Source: Sternotherus odoratus (lineage: Eukaryota > Chordata > Testudines > Kinosternidae). From it: 64,000 nt of DNA. The notes beneath the pieces were generated by a model. The model did not search any database and had not been told where the DNA came from. It saw only the letters and a program-made list of their open reading frames with translations. Within the stretch, counting starts at the first letter, position 1. The number at the start of each line of letters is the position of its first letter. The stretch covers positions 63,868,390 to 63,932,389 of the forward strand of contig JAVMKO010000003.1 in NCBI GenBank assembly GCA_032164245.1. Direction: 5' to 3'. Positions 31,973 to 44,638 of the stretch are shown here, in pieces. The translations under genes and the position numbers were made by a program.

Positions 31973-33309
31973 AGCCTGGTCTACAATACAAAGTTTGGTC
32001 AACATAAGTCACCTTGTGTAAACTAGCTGTGCATGTCTCTACACTCAAAATTGTCTTCTGCTGATGTAAATATCACCACTGCCTCCCAGAATGGCACTGA
32101 GCCATTGCCGACCTACTGTAGTCAATACTGTGCATACCATCTAACCTATGTCGATTCTAACAGTCCTCCAGCAGCTGTCCCACAATGCCTGACACTGCCT
32201 ACTCTGGTCAAAACTGTGAACTTCAGTGCCTTCCATTATGGAGACCAGAAACAACCCGCCATTTAAAAAATAACCATGTATTTTTGAAATGCGTTTTCCT
32301 GATTGCTCAGCCTGGTGAGCACCCCTGGCAGCTCACCTTTGTTGTGTGCAAATGCCCAAGTGACCTTGCTGGCTCCATGCTCCAGACGTGCTCCTGCTTT
32401 GAGGTGTTGGATCTCCTGGGCCTGTGGGGCAAAGAGGCTGTGCTGGCACAGCGATGGAGCAATCATAGAAAATTATTTCCCCTGACCGGTAACAATACAA
32501 CATCACAAGCTTCCACAGAGTGATCGCAACTCGCTTCAACATTATCAGTGTAGCTCTCCCTTCAGTGTCCATCTGCTGGAGGATTGGGGTGAGCTCGGCA
32601 CACAGATCCAAAAATGTGTCTGTTCACATCCAAAAATCTGGCAGACACTGTTCATCAGTCCCAAGCCTTCATTATGCTGTGATCCCACCAGTCAGTGCTC
32701 ATTCCTTGAGCCCAGAAGTGGCACTCCACCATCTGCAGCTGCTCCATGAATATCCCTTGAATTGTTTTTTGCTGTGTCCCATAGCGGTCTGTCCTCCACA
32801 AAATCGTCATGTTGCCCCATTATTGCAGCTCTTCCTGCGGCTCTGCGAATACTGGAGGATTGTGCGTTCTGTGTTTGCAATGTTCATGACAATAGTGCGG
32901 AGCTGTATGTGCTCCATGCTTCTGTCAGAGATGGCAGGCAGCGAGAAGTGCTGCTTGGTTTGGTGGGATTTTTAAAATTGTGCCAAAATTATGGGATATG
33001 GATGGCATTGACAAAGGTGCATGATGGGAACTTGATCCCCCTTGCTCTCAGTCATCCCTGTGTGACTTGTTTCTGCCCCAGGATGCATTGCCAAAACTTC
33101 CCAAAAGACAGCGTGCTAGATATTGTGCATTGCACACTGATCCCTACCCATTGTGCACAGCACAGTGCCTCAACATAAGCACTTCTGGTGAGCACATGGA
33201 GCCCTGACACATGGAGCCAAGTATGCATGCACATAAACAATATACTAACTGTGGCATCTTTATGCTGACATAGCTTTCATCCACCAAAGTTTGTAATGTA
33301 GACATGGCC
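31973..33309 (+). mobile_element. Harbinger-like element with Myb/SANT remnant
   Basis: The ends are AGCCTGGTCTACA and TGTAGACATGGCC, imperfect inverted repeats. The 3-bp repeat TAA flanks it at 31970-31972 and 33310-33312. At 1337 bp it is larger than the MITEs here, and it retains a coding trace. Frame 32398-32478 reads FEVLDLLGLWGKEAVLAQRW followed by SNHRKL, which I recognise as the start of the Myb/SANT-like DNA-binding protein carried by vertebrate Harbinger elements. The rest of that protein, and the DDE nuclease, are not recognisable. Everything points to an internally deleted, inactive element. Confidence 0.78.
32398..32478 (+). pseudogene. Myb/SANT-like domain fragment (Harbinger)
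   Basis: About 27 codons match the first helix region of the Myb/SANT-like protein of Harbinger transposons (VLDLLGLWG, then AVLAQ). In the known family this helix is followed by RNYDTYGQI-type residues; here the frame diverges within a few codons and stops at 32521. The remnant is non-functional. Confidence 0.65.
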
Positions 33310-33312
33310 TAA

Positions 33313-33755
33313 GATTTAAACAGCCTAATGTCCTGCCTACAGATCTGCTAAGATTCCCAGAAAAACCTAGTCCAGCATGTACCGTACATGTCGTGTTAGA
33401 ACCATTGCCTAACACATCAATTAACATGACTACAGAGATGCATTTGCAGCATTGGGCCTGATTCAACTCACCACGGTTTTTCACCTATCTAATGCTTATG
33501 ACTTGGAGTGGAGTTACTTCTGACTAGCAGTGGTGTAAGCGAGAACAAAAACAGACCCTTTGTCTTTTCCTCCCATTAGAAGTGTGGTTTAGTTTTTGTT
33601 CCCCAGTCCTAGTGTTGTATATTTGAAATAAATACTGGTGGGACACACACAAAATCCCTCAAAACAGCAAGAGAAGCCACAAAACCACAAAAAAATCCCA
33701 GCACAACAGTCTGTGGATTTTTTTAAAGTGCTTAGAGCTTGCCTACACTTGTAAA
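33313..33755. other. Non-coding, presumed intron
   Basis: No recognised gene. 33730-33758 has gcttgcctacacttg, perhaps another MITE end adjoining the one at 33759. Confidence 0.4.
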
Positions 33756-33758
33756 TTA

Positions 33759-34043
33759 GGGCTTGTCTTCACTTGAGCTGGCAGGGATCGATCTTTTGGT
33801 GATCAATTTATCGCGTCTCGTTAAGACGCGATAAATCGACCACCAGCGGCTCCCCCGTCGACTCCAGAAGTCCAGCTTGTGAAGAGGCGCAAGCTGGAGT
33901 CGACGGGGGACCATGCCGCCAACCGCCACCGCCGTGAGGATGGGAGGTAAGTCGGCTGTAGAGACGTCGATTTCAGCTACGTTATTAATGTAGCTGAAAT
34001 TGCGTATCTACAGTCGATTTCCCCCCCTAGTGGAGACCAGCCC
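33759..34043. mobile_element. Harbinger-like MITE, 285 bp
   Basis: The ends are GGGCTTGTCTTCACT and AGTGGAGACCAGCCC. Internally there are two further inverted pairs: tcgcgtctcgttaagacgcg, itself palindromic, and gtcgactccag/ctggagtcgac around a short loop. A third pair, atttcagctac/gtagctgaaat, lies at 33969-34001. The flanks are TTA and TAA, so the target duplication is imperfect. Copies of the same family lie at 35185 and 46473. Confidence 0.8.
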
Positions 34044-34317
34044 TAAATTTGAATTAAGGTAGGGTGTGTTTTTAAAGCACTAGACTACTAGGCAATTCCT
34101 GGATAACTCCATGTGCAAGCAAGCCAGTAGTCTTAGTTTTCAAATACATACATGCCTAAAGTCAGGCATCTCATTAAAACTTGCCTGATTTTTAGATGTG
34201 CTTCATACTAGCAACTCCCATTTACTTAAAAGACAGCTATGGCTGTTCAGGCACCTCTGAAAAATTACTCCATTGAGCACTAACTTTAGGCACCTGTTTT
34301 TGAAAAATTCCATCTTA

Positions 34318-34605
34318 GAGCTTCTCTTCACTACTGGGGTACGTGGACCTAAGTTACACTACTCCAGCTATGTGTATAAGGTAGCTGGAGTCAACGTAGC
34401 TTAGGTCGACTTACCGTGGTGTCTTCACTGCACTGCATCAATGAGAGATGTTTTCCAATCATCATCTTTTACACTTCTCGGGGAGCTGGAATACCAGAGT
34501 CTATTGGAGAGCGCTCTTTTGTTGATTTAACACGTCTTAGACCCGCTAAATCGACCCCTGCTGTATCAATTGCAGCAGCATTGCCCTGGTAGTGAAGACC
34601 AGCCC
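34318..34605. mobile_element. Harbinger-like MITE, 288 bp, diverged
   Basis: The left end GAGCTTCTCTTCACTAC and right end GTAGTGAAGACCAGCCC are inverted repeats of the same type as at 33759. An inner pair is formed by acctaagttacactactcc and the downstream ctggagtcaacgtagctta. Flanks are TTA and ATA. Confidence 0.7.
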
Positions 34606-34773
34606 ATAGTCCCTACAACTCATGAACAAAAGATGGAGGCTCTTACATTTTGAGTTTTCTGGCATTTGGTGGTAGAAGCCTGGGGACAGATTTCTGAGAT
34701 GCACAGCATAGACAGTGCACCCCACTGGGAGGGGAGGCGAAAGTGGCTTTACATTACCTTTTCTCCCTTAGAG

Positions 34774-35179
34774 CAGTGGTTCTCAACCAGGGGTACATGT
34801 ACTCCTCAGGGTACACAGAGGTCTTCCAGGGAATACATCAACTCATCTAGGTTGTTGCCTAGTTTTACAGCAGGCTGCAGAAAAAGCACTAACAAAGTCA
34901 GTACAAACTAAAATTTCATGCAATGATTTGTTTATATTGCTCTATGTACTATATACTGAAATGGAAGTACAATATTTATATTCCGCCTCATTTATTTTAT
35001 AATTAAATGGTAAAAATGAGAGCGTAAGCAATTATTCAGTACTAGTGTGGGCTGTGACACTTGTATTTTATGTCTGATTTTGTAATCAGGTAGTTTTTAG
35101 GTGATGTGAAACTTAGATTTGCAGGACAAATCAGACTCCTGAAAGGAATACAGTGGTGTGGAAAGGTCGAGAGACACTG
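34774..35179. mobile_element. hAT element, 406 bp
   Basis: The left end CAGTGGTTCTCAACC is the same as at 36893 and 56194; the right end, ggtcgagagacactg, is its diverged complement. The AT-rich interior differs from the GC-rich copies. The expected 8-bp duplication is not preserved (ccttagag against acataggg), in part because a Harbinger MITE abuts the right end. Confidence 0.7.
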
Positions 35180-35184
35180 ACATA

Positions 35185-35453
35185 GGGTATGTCTTCACTA
35201 CCTGCCAGATTGGTGGGTAGCGATCGCTCTTTTAGCGATTGATTTCTTGTGTCTCATTAAGACATGAGAAATCGATCGCCCGTGGTGCCCCCGTTGACTC
35301 CTGTAACTCCAGCTTGTTGCAAGGCGCAAGCTGGAGTCGATTGCCACCGCCATGAGGACGGCAGGTAAGTTGGCTGAAGATACGTCGACTTCAGCTACAT
35401 TATTCACGTAGCTGAAGTTGCGTATCTTCAGTCGACCCTCCACAGGTCTGCCC
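35185..35453. mobile_element. Harbinger-like MITE, about 269 bp
   Basis: Starts GGGTATGTCTTCACTAC immediately beside the hAT right end and ends near aggtctgccc. Like the copy at 33759 it has a palindromic ttgtgtctcattaagacatg segment, an agctggagtcga word and the inverted pair gacttcagctac/gtagctgaagt. Confidence 0.7.
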
Positions 35454-36130
35454 CACAGTTCAGCATCCCTTGAGGTAATGAGTGCTAGGGGCACGTCAGG
35501 GGATGCAGGTACGGACTCTGTGGCTTATGTCAGGTCCACATGGTCCTTTGTGGCTCTTTAAGGTTCCTCTTTGCCGTCAGCAGGGCATGTAAAGGGTTAG
35601 AAAAGGAGCCAGTTTTACTTCCCAGCCCAGTTATATTGTGTAAATAGTTGGGTGGGCGCAGTTAATTACTTTAAATGGAAGTAGATAACTTCTTAACCAT
35701 AGGCTCCTAAGAGCTCCTTGTGGAAAGGAGCTGCTTTCTCCTCAGGTCCACTTAAGATTTAGTTGCAGGAGGATGTAAGATTCAAACACAGGAGGAATTG
35801 TTCTTCAGGCACTTGGAAATCCTGCCGCACTTTCTAATGAAAAAAGTCATTTATTTTTCTATAGCAGAACAATGTCCCAGTTTAGAATCTATCATGTTGA
35901 ATGCTAGGGAAGGATTAGGTGTAGATTAATGTGTGTGACATAGGCATTATTCTGTGTTCCCTGTGCTGTGTCAGTAGCTGCGTCTGTCTACCAGCAATGT
36001 GCCACACATAAAATATTTTAAAATGTCTCTTTTTAAAAATAGTAAAATAGGTCAAGGTGTACTTTTTACCCAGTTACATTAATTCATTGTTAGGTAATAG
36101 ATATTTTAGTGTTTAATTTTCATATTTTGT
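35454..36130. other. Non-coding, presumed intron
   Basis: No recognised gene or bounded repeat. Confidence 0.4.
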
Positions 36131-36132
36131 TC

Positions 36133-36246
36133 AGTATCAGAGAGGTAGCTGTGTTAGTCTGAATCTGCAAAAGCGACAAAGAGTCTTGTAGCATCTTATA
36201 GACAGATGTAAGTCTCTAAGGTGCTACAAGACTCTTTGTTGCTTTT
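36133..36246. repeat. Foldback repeat, short copy
   Basis: Starts agtatcagagaggtagctgt, then gttagtctgaatctgcaaaa. The palindrome arms are gcgacaaagagtcttgtagc and gctacaagactctttgttgc, separated by about 35 bases. It is the same family as 27633 and 10256. Confidence 0.8.
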
Positions 36247-36884
36247 TCATATTTTGGTGCACACTACTTACCTGTTAGATCAAAGAATGGTTTAAATATA
36301 TATATTATGGTACACTGGCTCATTCTAGTAGAGTATTTTCTGTACAAAATGGGTTAGTAACATGTTTCTATGCTGAGGTCTTGCATGCTAAATTTAAGAG
36401 AGGATTTTGGTGACCAATTTCTAAACATTTGAAAAACTATTGTTAATTCTGCAATTCCACTGACAGCTTTTTGTTAGATATTTTTAATGGAGCAGTTTAA
36501 TTGAAGGTCATAATTGCTTGCCAGTGCCAAATATCAGAGTTCACAGGGAACATCATTCTGTTTTTATATATGTTTTTCAAAATGTAAATGGGTTGACTCC
36601 TAGCTTTAGGATTTATCTGAATTCATTGTTCAACATATCACACTTGAAACGTATAATTTATGTGACTCTTTTCACCATGGTGTATTTAAATGGTTACTGA
36701 ATTTGAAATGGCCCTATCATCTAGTAAGAGTTGAGTCCATTTTTAAAATACATGTTTTCATTCTGTGCTGTGTTGGTGCTGTGGACTGATACACATTTTA
36801 CCTTTTAAAATCTGACATGTAAATATTGTATTCTTCTGTCGAGATTGCACATTGTAAAATTGTTTCTCATAAGTTCTTAACTCC
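36247..36884. other. Non-coding, presumed intron
   Basis: AT-rich, with a 60-codon unrecognised frame only. Confidence 0.4.
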
Positions 36885-36892
36885 CACTAGAG

Positions 36893-38143
36893 CAGTGGTT
36901 CTCAATTATTTTCTGTCATGCCCCCCCTAGGAAGAAGAAAACATTTCGCGCCCCCCCGCGACTGTAAATACTATCATTTGTCTATAAAATTGTTATAAGT
37001 ACACATTCTCCATCACTCTCTTGGGTTTTTTAAAATAATGTTTATCTTTTTAGTTTTGTCTGTAGCTGTAAATTCCTATGGGGTTTCAAGGAAAAAGAAG
37101 ACCCAAAGTTTGGCCACAAACCTTGGACACCTTCAAGTCCTCCATACTCAGCAGCCCATGGCCCACAGGTTTTGGGGGACAGGCCATTTTCATTTCTCCT
37201 CCTCTTCCTTCTTACACTATCTTCCTCCCCATGACATATTTCCTAGGAAGGTGATTGGGCATCAAGGCTGCATCTTATGAACATACATAGGACACACTTG
37301 GTAACTTCGTTTTGGGTTTAACTTTAAATAACAATAATCATTCATGTCTATGCAACTGCAGCCACAGAGATATTATTACAGTAGTTTGTGTGTGTGTGCA
37401 ATCAATGCATTAAAACTCCATATCCCATTTTGCATGGAATTCCCTTCTTATGGACCACCATCTCCCTCAATATCTGAGGATGGTTGGAGCCATGTGTAAG
37501 AGAGATCCTTATGACTGCGTGGTGCTAAGGTTCCCCTCCCACTGTGCTCGGAAGAATGAGTGTGCAGCTCTTTTAACTCAACTTATCTGCACTCAAGTTA
37601 AGTCTGCAGCTAAGACAGGTCCAGCAAGAAGTAGGAGGTAGTTTATAGAGCTTCCCACCTAGAAGAACTGTTCATGCTCTCTCCCCACGCCTTCTTCGGC
37701 CAGAGGTTAAGAGGTGGGGCATGGAACGGATGAAGTCAGGCCGGGGGCTGCCCACGCCGGGGAGTCGCTGGGGCCTCCCTGCCCGGGGAACCCAAAGCCC
37801 TGAAGCGCTGCCGGGGAGGGGCCGGGGCCGCCGTGCGCCCTTCACTCACCTGAGCCGTCGACTCGCCGCCTCCGCTCCTTTCCCGCCTCCTCTCGCCGCC
37901 TCCGCTCCTTTCTCGCCGCCTCCGCTCCTTTCCTGCCTCCTCTCGCCGCCTCCGCTCCTTTCCCGCCTCCTCTCGCCGCCTCCGCTCCTTTCCCGCCTCC
38001 GCCCCTTTCCCGGGACCCGCCCCAGGGCAGCGCAAGCTCCTGGCAGCGCCGCTGGTGGAGGAGGAGGAAGCGGGCGGGCCGCCCCCCTTTACGGAGCCTC
38101 GTGCCCCCCCAGGGGGGCGCGCCCCACTAATTGAGAACCACTG
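36893..38143. mobile_element. Non-autonomous hAT element, 1251 bp
   Basis: The ends are CAGTGGTTCTCAATT and AATTGAGAACCACTG, perfect 15-bp inverted repeats. The 8-bp duplication CACTAGAG flanks it at 36885-36892 and 38144-38151. The left 750 bases are AT-rich. The right 450 bases are GC-rich with a CCTCC minisatellite. The 137- and 144-codon open frames on the two strands come from the minisatellite and have no domain. Confidence 0.95.
37860..38012. repeat. GC-rich minisatellite within hAT
   Basis: About five copies of a unit with the core tcgccgcctccgctcctttc, some followed by ccgcctcc, giving a 20/28-base alternation. Confidence 0.85.
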
Positions 38144-38151
38144 CACTAGAG

Positions 38152-41100
38152 AGAAAACAACTGTGTTCATGCACTGTTTAATTGTTACAAATCAAAGTAC
38201 AGCCAAAGCATTTTTCCTTCAGGAGACATATTCCATACCTATTTTTTATGTGATTGTGTGAAAATAATTTCCCTCCCTGTCTGCAGACTAGACTGAGTGA
38301 ACAATGTAGATAAGATTCCATGGAAAGGAAAGGAATGGTCAGAGAAATTTTGTTTTCAAGAGCTAATGTCTGTGTGGTCCTCTCCATTTTTAGAAGAATA
38401 ATAAAATGGCTGATTTCTATATGGGTCTGTGTGGTTGAACCACCATCTTATTTTTATTGGTCTGATTGCTTATCAGCAAAATAAAAAAAATCTTTTAGTA
38501 AACCATAGTAGCTCATTTAAAACCAATTATTTTCCCACCAAACTTAAGCTCATAATATCACCAAATGCCTGATTTATCAGACAAATGCTCCTTTGTTTGG
38601 AAAAAAATCATCAACAAAAGAATATAACCTATTGATGTTACTTCTAAAATACTCTAGGGAGAATAGATTGAGTTAGAACTAACCACATGAAACTATTCAA
38701 TTGGATGAGTTTACAATTAGGCATTTCATTTTTTGTGATGAGCACATATATTAACAATAATCCATGCTATGTTACTGGAAACCATGCAGGAAGTGTCTTT
38801 GTGACAGCATGTTGAGATTATCTAAATGTGGGGGAAAGGCAGTCTTAGGAGAAGAGAGAGGCTTTTAAGCAGCCTCTATAGAAATTTAACCTCTTAGATC
38901 TTACTTGTTATCCTTGTGGTATAGGATTTTTTATTTTTGGAGGGGGAGGGGCTATAAAGGTGAGCCGATCAGTTTTTCATTCATCTCAAAAACCTAGTGA
39001 CGCTGTGACTTTTCAAACAGAATTTCACCTTAAAAGCCCCACTACTGCAATTACGGTAACTTCCCCAGCTTGAACCCCACTGCAGGTAACAGGGTCCCTC
39101 CTGCCTGGGCGCAAGGGGCCAAATCAGCAGATCCAGTTGCAGGTCAGGCCCCTTGGTTTGCAAACATCTGAATTTGATCCTAAGGTACCACAGTCCATAA
39201 TTCCAGCCTGGTTAATTTACATAGTTTTCTGGTATGTTTTATTAAAACAACAGGAGCATAATTTTAAAATATAGACAAGCATGTTAATGGTTAAGTAAAT
39301 AGGATGGTTTTTGTGAGGTTCTGGCTGCTTTAATCAAAGGGTAATAAAGCAGAGTGACATATTAAATAAAATCAGTGTGTGAGACGGGCAGAGTAGTTTC
39401 TGGAAAAATCTTAAAACTCAGCTGGTCTTTTTCTTTGCTTAGAATGTTTGTGGGCATGTCTTATGTTTGTTACAGGTCTCACACTGGTTCTTTTCCTTCA
39501 AGAAAGCCTGATCATGATGTCCTCCTAATTTATACCGAATTGCAAGGGATTGCAAAGAATGCACACCAGTGTAAAGTTGTCCCGATGAGCTGTGAAATGC
39601 TGCACAACCACATGAATACAATTCCTATGCAATGAGCAGTACTCATGCCATTATTTTTCAAACACAAGTGAGAAACTCCATTGCTTTGTTTCTTCTGGGA
39701 TTTCCTGAATTTGAAAATGATTAAGAAAATGCCCTCCCTTTAAAAAACAAAGAAACCTCCATTTATAAGAATCAGGATGAAGACATTACATGGAATGGCT
39801 AGCAGGCTGCATAGAATCTAGAGCTAACCTGAATTCCTGCCTGCCCTTCCCCCTTCTTTTGCTCTAATTTATGGTTCCACATGCATGACTCTATGTAGTT
39901 TTCTTGACTGTTCACATAGAACTTGTTTCTTTTGTTTCTGTAGCAGCTGACAAAAAAATACCCCCCTCCCCTTTCCCATGACAGTTGCTGTCTGTTTTCA
40001 AGTTGTGGTGATTTTGACCTCATATTCAGCGTCTCTGTCTTGTACTGTTCACAGTATCTGTAAAGTCATCAGATATGTGCCTGCCTGCCATTTATATTCT
40101 TAAGTAATATGAGGAAGAAGGCCCTTTAAAACAAAAGTAAGTTAAAGTGACTTTCTAGCACTCTAGTCAGGTTGATGGTGGGTTTTTTACTGTTGATTTC
40201 CTTACCAAAAAATTGACAAATAAAAGTTCTTTAGCATTATAGCGTACAGCGGCAGTGCTTAGCCTTTGCATAACGTGAACATCTTAAAGGCTTGTGTTTA
40301 GCTGCAGGAAATTAAATGTGATGCTCTCAGCTTTTAGCAGGCTTATTGGGAAAGGTTTAATATCCAGTCTTGGGTTATTAGAACCTTTAAATCAGCCATA
40401 AAAATGATTCTTGATTTCTATGAAAAATGAACTCATCGATTCGCTGACTTCGGATGCACTGAAGCATCTTTTAATGCTGTAAAAGCATTTCCAACTTCAG
40501 CTGCTGCATTGCCATGACTGAAGTGAATGATAAAACATAGCGTCAGAGGCAGGCAGTTTTGTTATAGTTACTCTCATCATATATGTTCTGTCTGTAATTG
40601 TTTACATCTGAACCAGGCTCAGCAAGGGAAGGTGTTGATGTGGGTGTTCCCTCTTCCCTCCCCCCCCCCCCCATCTCGTTCTTCAGACTAATCACTGAAG
40701 CCCTTGAATATTGAAATAATTATGTTCTATGTTAATCGTTTTGCTATATTGTGAATAGTTTAACTCCCGTAGCAGCAGAATAGGATAATTGGAGAAAATG
40801 TCCCTGTATTTTGCTTGCGAAACTCTCATTTCCTCAAGTATGTTGTAGAACTAATGACTAAAGAACACTTTATTTATAAACTTAGGTCTCTTAAACATTT
40901 TCTTTTAGTCTATGTGTCATCTGTTGTAAACCCCCTACTTTGCACTTGCTGTAAAATAACATGCCATCTTTCAAAGCATTTAAACCACCAGCCCCAGCAT
41001 TGTATTAGAAACCATTCACTGCTCACAGCGCACTAAAGTGCAGTTTTTATTACTGGTTAGTATTAAAGGGGGGGGGGAGAGGGATTGGCCAGGGAACATT

Positions 41101-44100
41101 TAAATGAGTTAAACACCGCTGCCCTCAGCCCTTCCCTCTCTCCCGCCCTCTAATTAGATGTAAAAAAATCATGTAGTCACCAGTAAGTAATTTAAAGTTT
41201 TTTCTGACAACAGATAACACCATAGAGCTATACAATAATTCTCTACTCGGCATATATATTGGATTATTGTCCAAATCATATTATAGGTCAGTGTGAAAGC
41301 TCACACAATTGTGTTGGCCTTCCTTGTTGCTTAGGTCAGCTGAGCTGTAATTATGGCAAAATGTTTGCAAGACAGTACTGGTGTCACTATAAAACTGTTC
41401 GTAAAGTGTGGACACGAAAACATGAGTTTAAATTAAGGAAAGCTGAATGCTAGAAATGTTTTACTTTGTATTTAAGCTTTTGAAGGCATAGGTGATTTTA
41501 AAATGAATTCCAGTCATCAGTTTGGTTATAGTTAATATTGCACCTATTATATTCATATCATTTTCATTCTTATCATTTAAGGTTTTTCTTCCACTTTGTA
41601 AAATTCTCGTGTTTGGAAAGGGAAATGTTTCTTAAATTCCTAGGGTGGTGGGTTTTTTATATTTCCTTTCTCAGCTGTAGATTGTAATAGACTTGTTTTC
41701 TTGGTGTTGATTTTAAAGTGTGTTGAGGATGTTATTAGATGGTGCTAGACAGATTTCCTAAGGCTTTCATTTCATGAAATTTTTCATTCCTTGTGTCTCA
41801 GAAGCAGTCTTCATCTACCTCCCTTACTCAGCTACTGAGGCAATGTTCACATTTAGGATAATTGTCCTCTCTTTATCTATATTTCATGTTGTGTTAGGTT
41901 TTGAGCATTTAGTCACTTAATAAATTATCGGAGCCTATTAAGACTATGAAGGGCTGTTCCTTTTATAGCAGATCGTTTCCAAGAAACAGAATCAGGAGTT
42001 GCTAATACCTGTTTTATCTGTTCTTTAGATGTTATGTTGACCTAGACATCATGTGATGTACAGTCGTTTGTTTTATTTTAACTTTATTTTAAGATGCTGA
42101 GCTAAATCACCATGTTTCAGTGGTATTTTTATTTTGGATAATCATTTATTTCAGTGTTGTTGGTATGGAGTATGTATGCATGTTCAAATGTGCACTTGCT
42201 TAATTTTTTTTTGCATAAGCTTGCCTGTCTATTGCATTGTCTATTTATGTATACAGTGTGTACACAAGAATCTACAAATCCCTACATAGATCAGCCTTTA
42301 CCTGTGTATCATAATGTATTAGGTTTCATTTCATTTTGGTGTGAGGTAAGAATATACAGCTGACACATTAGCAATTACAAACAGTTTGTATTTTGAATTC
42401 TCAGCTGGAACAAAAGGGTTAATACCACATTTCAATGTGTATGAATGATACCATGTGGTATCATTTGTGTGCTCTGAGGTGGCTGACCATTTCCATTTTG
42501 GTGTCAATCCCAGGAGAACGAAAGCATTTCAGAATGGGGTGTGATCTGTCCTGCTGGTAAGAGTGATTGACAAGGACCGAATAAATAGTCAGAAGAACTG
42601 AATAAATGCCACCCTCCTGTTTAAGTCCAGGCGCACATGAACAGGCACATACACAATTTAATGTAACACTTTAACCAGCAGGCTGACTTGCTTGGTGACA
42701 AAAACATGGCTGAAAAGCCAAATTACAGTTTAATTATAACAGCTTTTATTAAAAAGGCGGCTACAAAAACTACTACCAGAAATTTAAGTAAACTGAGGGG
42801 GGAGAGAGAATTAAACCATTTTGAAAGCAGGATGTAATGATAAATATAGATGCAAAAGCTGATTGAGGCCCCTGGAGTGGAAGTAGAGGCCCTGACAGCA
42901 GGTTCTTGGTCAATTGGTGAGGTGAAATGGTTCACTGAATTGGATAACACAGTGCATACCATAGTGACTGATTAAATTGATTTGTCCGTGGCTGCAGCCT
43001 ACTCTATTACGGAGGCCCTTTAACCTATTTTCGAACTCTTTTAAGGGGTGGGGGGAGGAAGCTTTTGGATGAATGTGATCCTAAAGGAAGGAAGTGAAAA
43101 TAAGTTACATTTACAGCTATAACATTCTCTCCAGAATTAAGGTCAGATATATCATTTCCAAAGTGGATTACAATCCTTACTAACACATAGCTAAGAAGTC
43201 ACAGAATAAATATCCTATACTATATAGAAACAAATCAAGAAAATGTCATTCTTTAATATTATAACACATACACACACACCTTTTTTTTTAGTATCTTTCT
43301 TGAACTTTGCAGGGGGGCTTGAGGGAAGGGATCATTAACATTTTTCAGTTGTCACTCTTATTGTTTTATCTAGTGGTTTTAGAAAAAGCTTATCTGACAA
43401 ACATAGCTCTATACAGTAAGAGATGTTAATTTGGTCATTTATTTTGAAATAGCTTCAGTGACTCAGGGAAAGGAAATTGATGTACAACGTTTAATATGTG
43501 AAAACATTTTTGTTAAATGTAGGAAATATCTATCATTTTCGTCCTAAAGAATAGGATGCGTGTGAAGTATTTAACATTTTATTTAATCTTGCTGAACTAT
43601 TAGGGAAATAAATGCTAGATGACTGTAGTTTGTAAAACCTCATCTATTTTCTTTTTTTCCTTTCAACTGCAAAGGGTAATTAAGATTGCTGGGTCAGTTT
43701 ACAATACATGCAAACAGACTCAATTTGAGAAAGAGTTCTTCAATTCTACTGGCCGATTACACAAAAAACAGTTGTATATTGAACATTTTAAAATGTTAGC
43801 AGTTCATTTAAAGCCACTTAAAGACTCATTTTAGTTTTTTTTGTTACACATCTAAAAATTGGGCACAATTGATTTAATTACAACATTCTATGCAAGGATT
43901 TAAAAAAAATCATTGGAATTCTCTGGATCATTTGACTTATTCAAATTATAAATTTTCCTTGCAAAATTCAGGTTGGCCAAGGCAAAGAATTTTTTTTGAT
44001 CATGCTAATGGGTGAGCAAGAATTGTTAGAGGGAGAGAGTTCACTGTCCTTGCCTGGAAATATTCATGGCAATTTTTCAAGGCTGATATAAACTTTATAC

Positions 44101-44630
44101 TGTTTTTAGCCATTTTTCTTCCAAAAGTGAAATCTATTTCATAAGCTAAAACAAACATGCACACCCATGCTTAAGTTTGGGCGTTCAAGTAGATGAACAA
44201 AGCTGTCACAAAGTTAAATAGGTGCATAAGTGTTTGCAGGGTTCTGGCTAAAATTGCAATTTTCCAGTGATCTGCAGTTTTTAATATCTAAACGTGAGTT
44301 AGATCCAAAGCCCATTGAAGTCCATGGAAAAGTTCATAGTGACTCCAGTGGGCTTTGGAGCAGGTCTGTGTAAGCAGCATTTCCCATGTTTAACCAGTTT
44401 GTAATCATATCATATGATTTGGTGTCACTTTCCTCAGTAAAATGGTAAACCATTAATTAAATTTATGCATGTATAAGATGTACAATGCCAATTATAGAAA
44501 CACATCAAATATCTATACGAAGGTCAAGGTGAATGCCACATGATGGTCCTATTACATCAAATAAATTATCTTCATAGACCTGCATTCTGTGCATGACTTA
44601 ACAGTTTGTGCAATTATTTTCTTGTTAGCA
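38152..44630. other. 6.5-kb repeat-poor intron block
   Basis: This is the longest stretch in the window in which I could identify no bounded transposon or old SINE. It has only simple tracts, such as C-runs near 40662 and G-runs near 41068, and a 22-base perfect palindrome at 42444-42465. The frames of 60-86 codons have no domain. The scarcity of insertions just upstream of the last LIN28B exon could reflect regulatory constraint; this is an inference from repeat absence only. Confidence 0.45.
42444..42465. repeat. 22-bp perfect palindrome
   Basis: AATGATACCA and TGGTATCATT flank a TG centre. The whole is self-complementary. No function is known to me. Confidence 0.8.
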
Positions 44631-44638
44631 AATAGTAT

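Noticed and set aside
37721..38170. 137/144-codon frames on opposite strands
   Set aside because: Derived from the GC-rich minisatellite in the hAT at 36893.
41814..41820. Intronic CTACCTC as a let-7 site
   Set aside because: It lies in the intron, outside mature mRNA. Likewise CTACCTCA near 23856.
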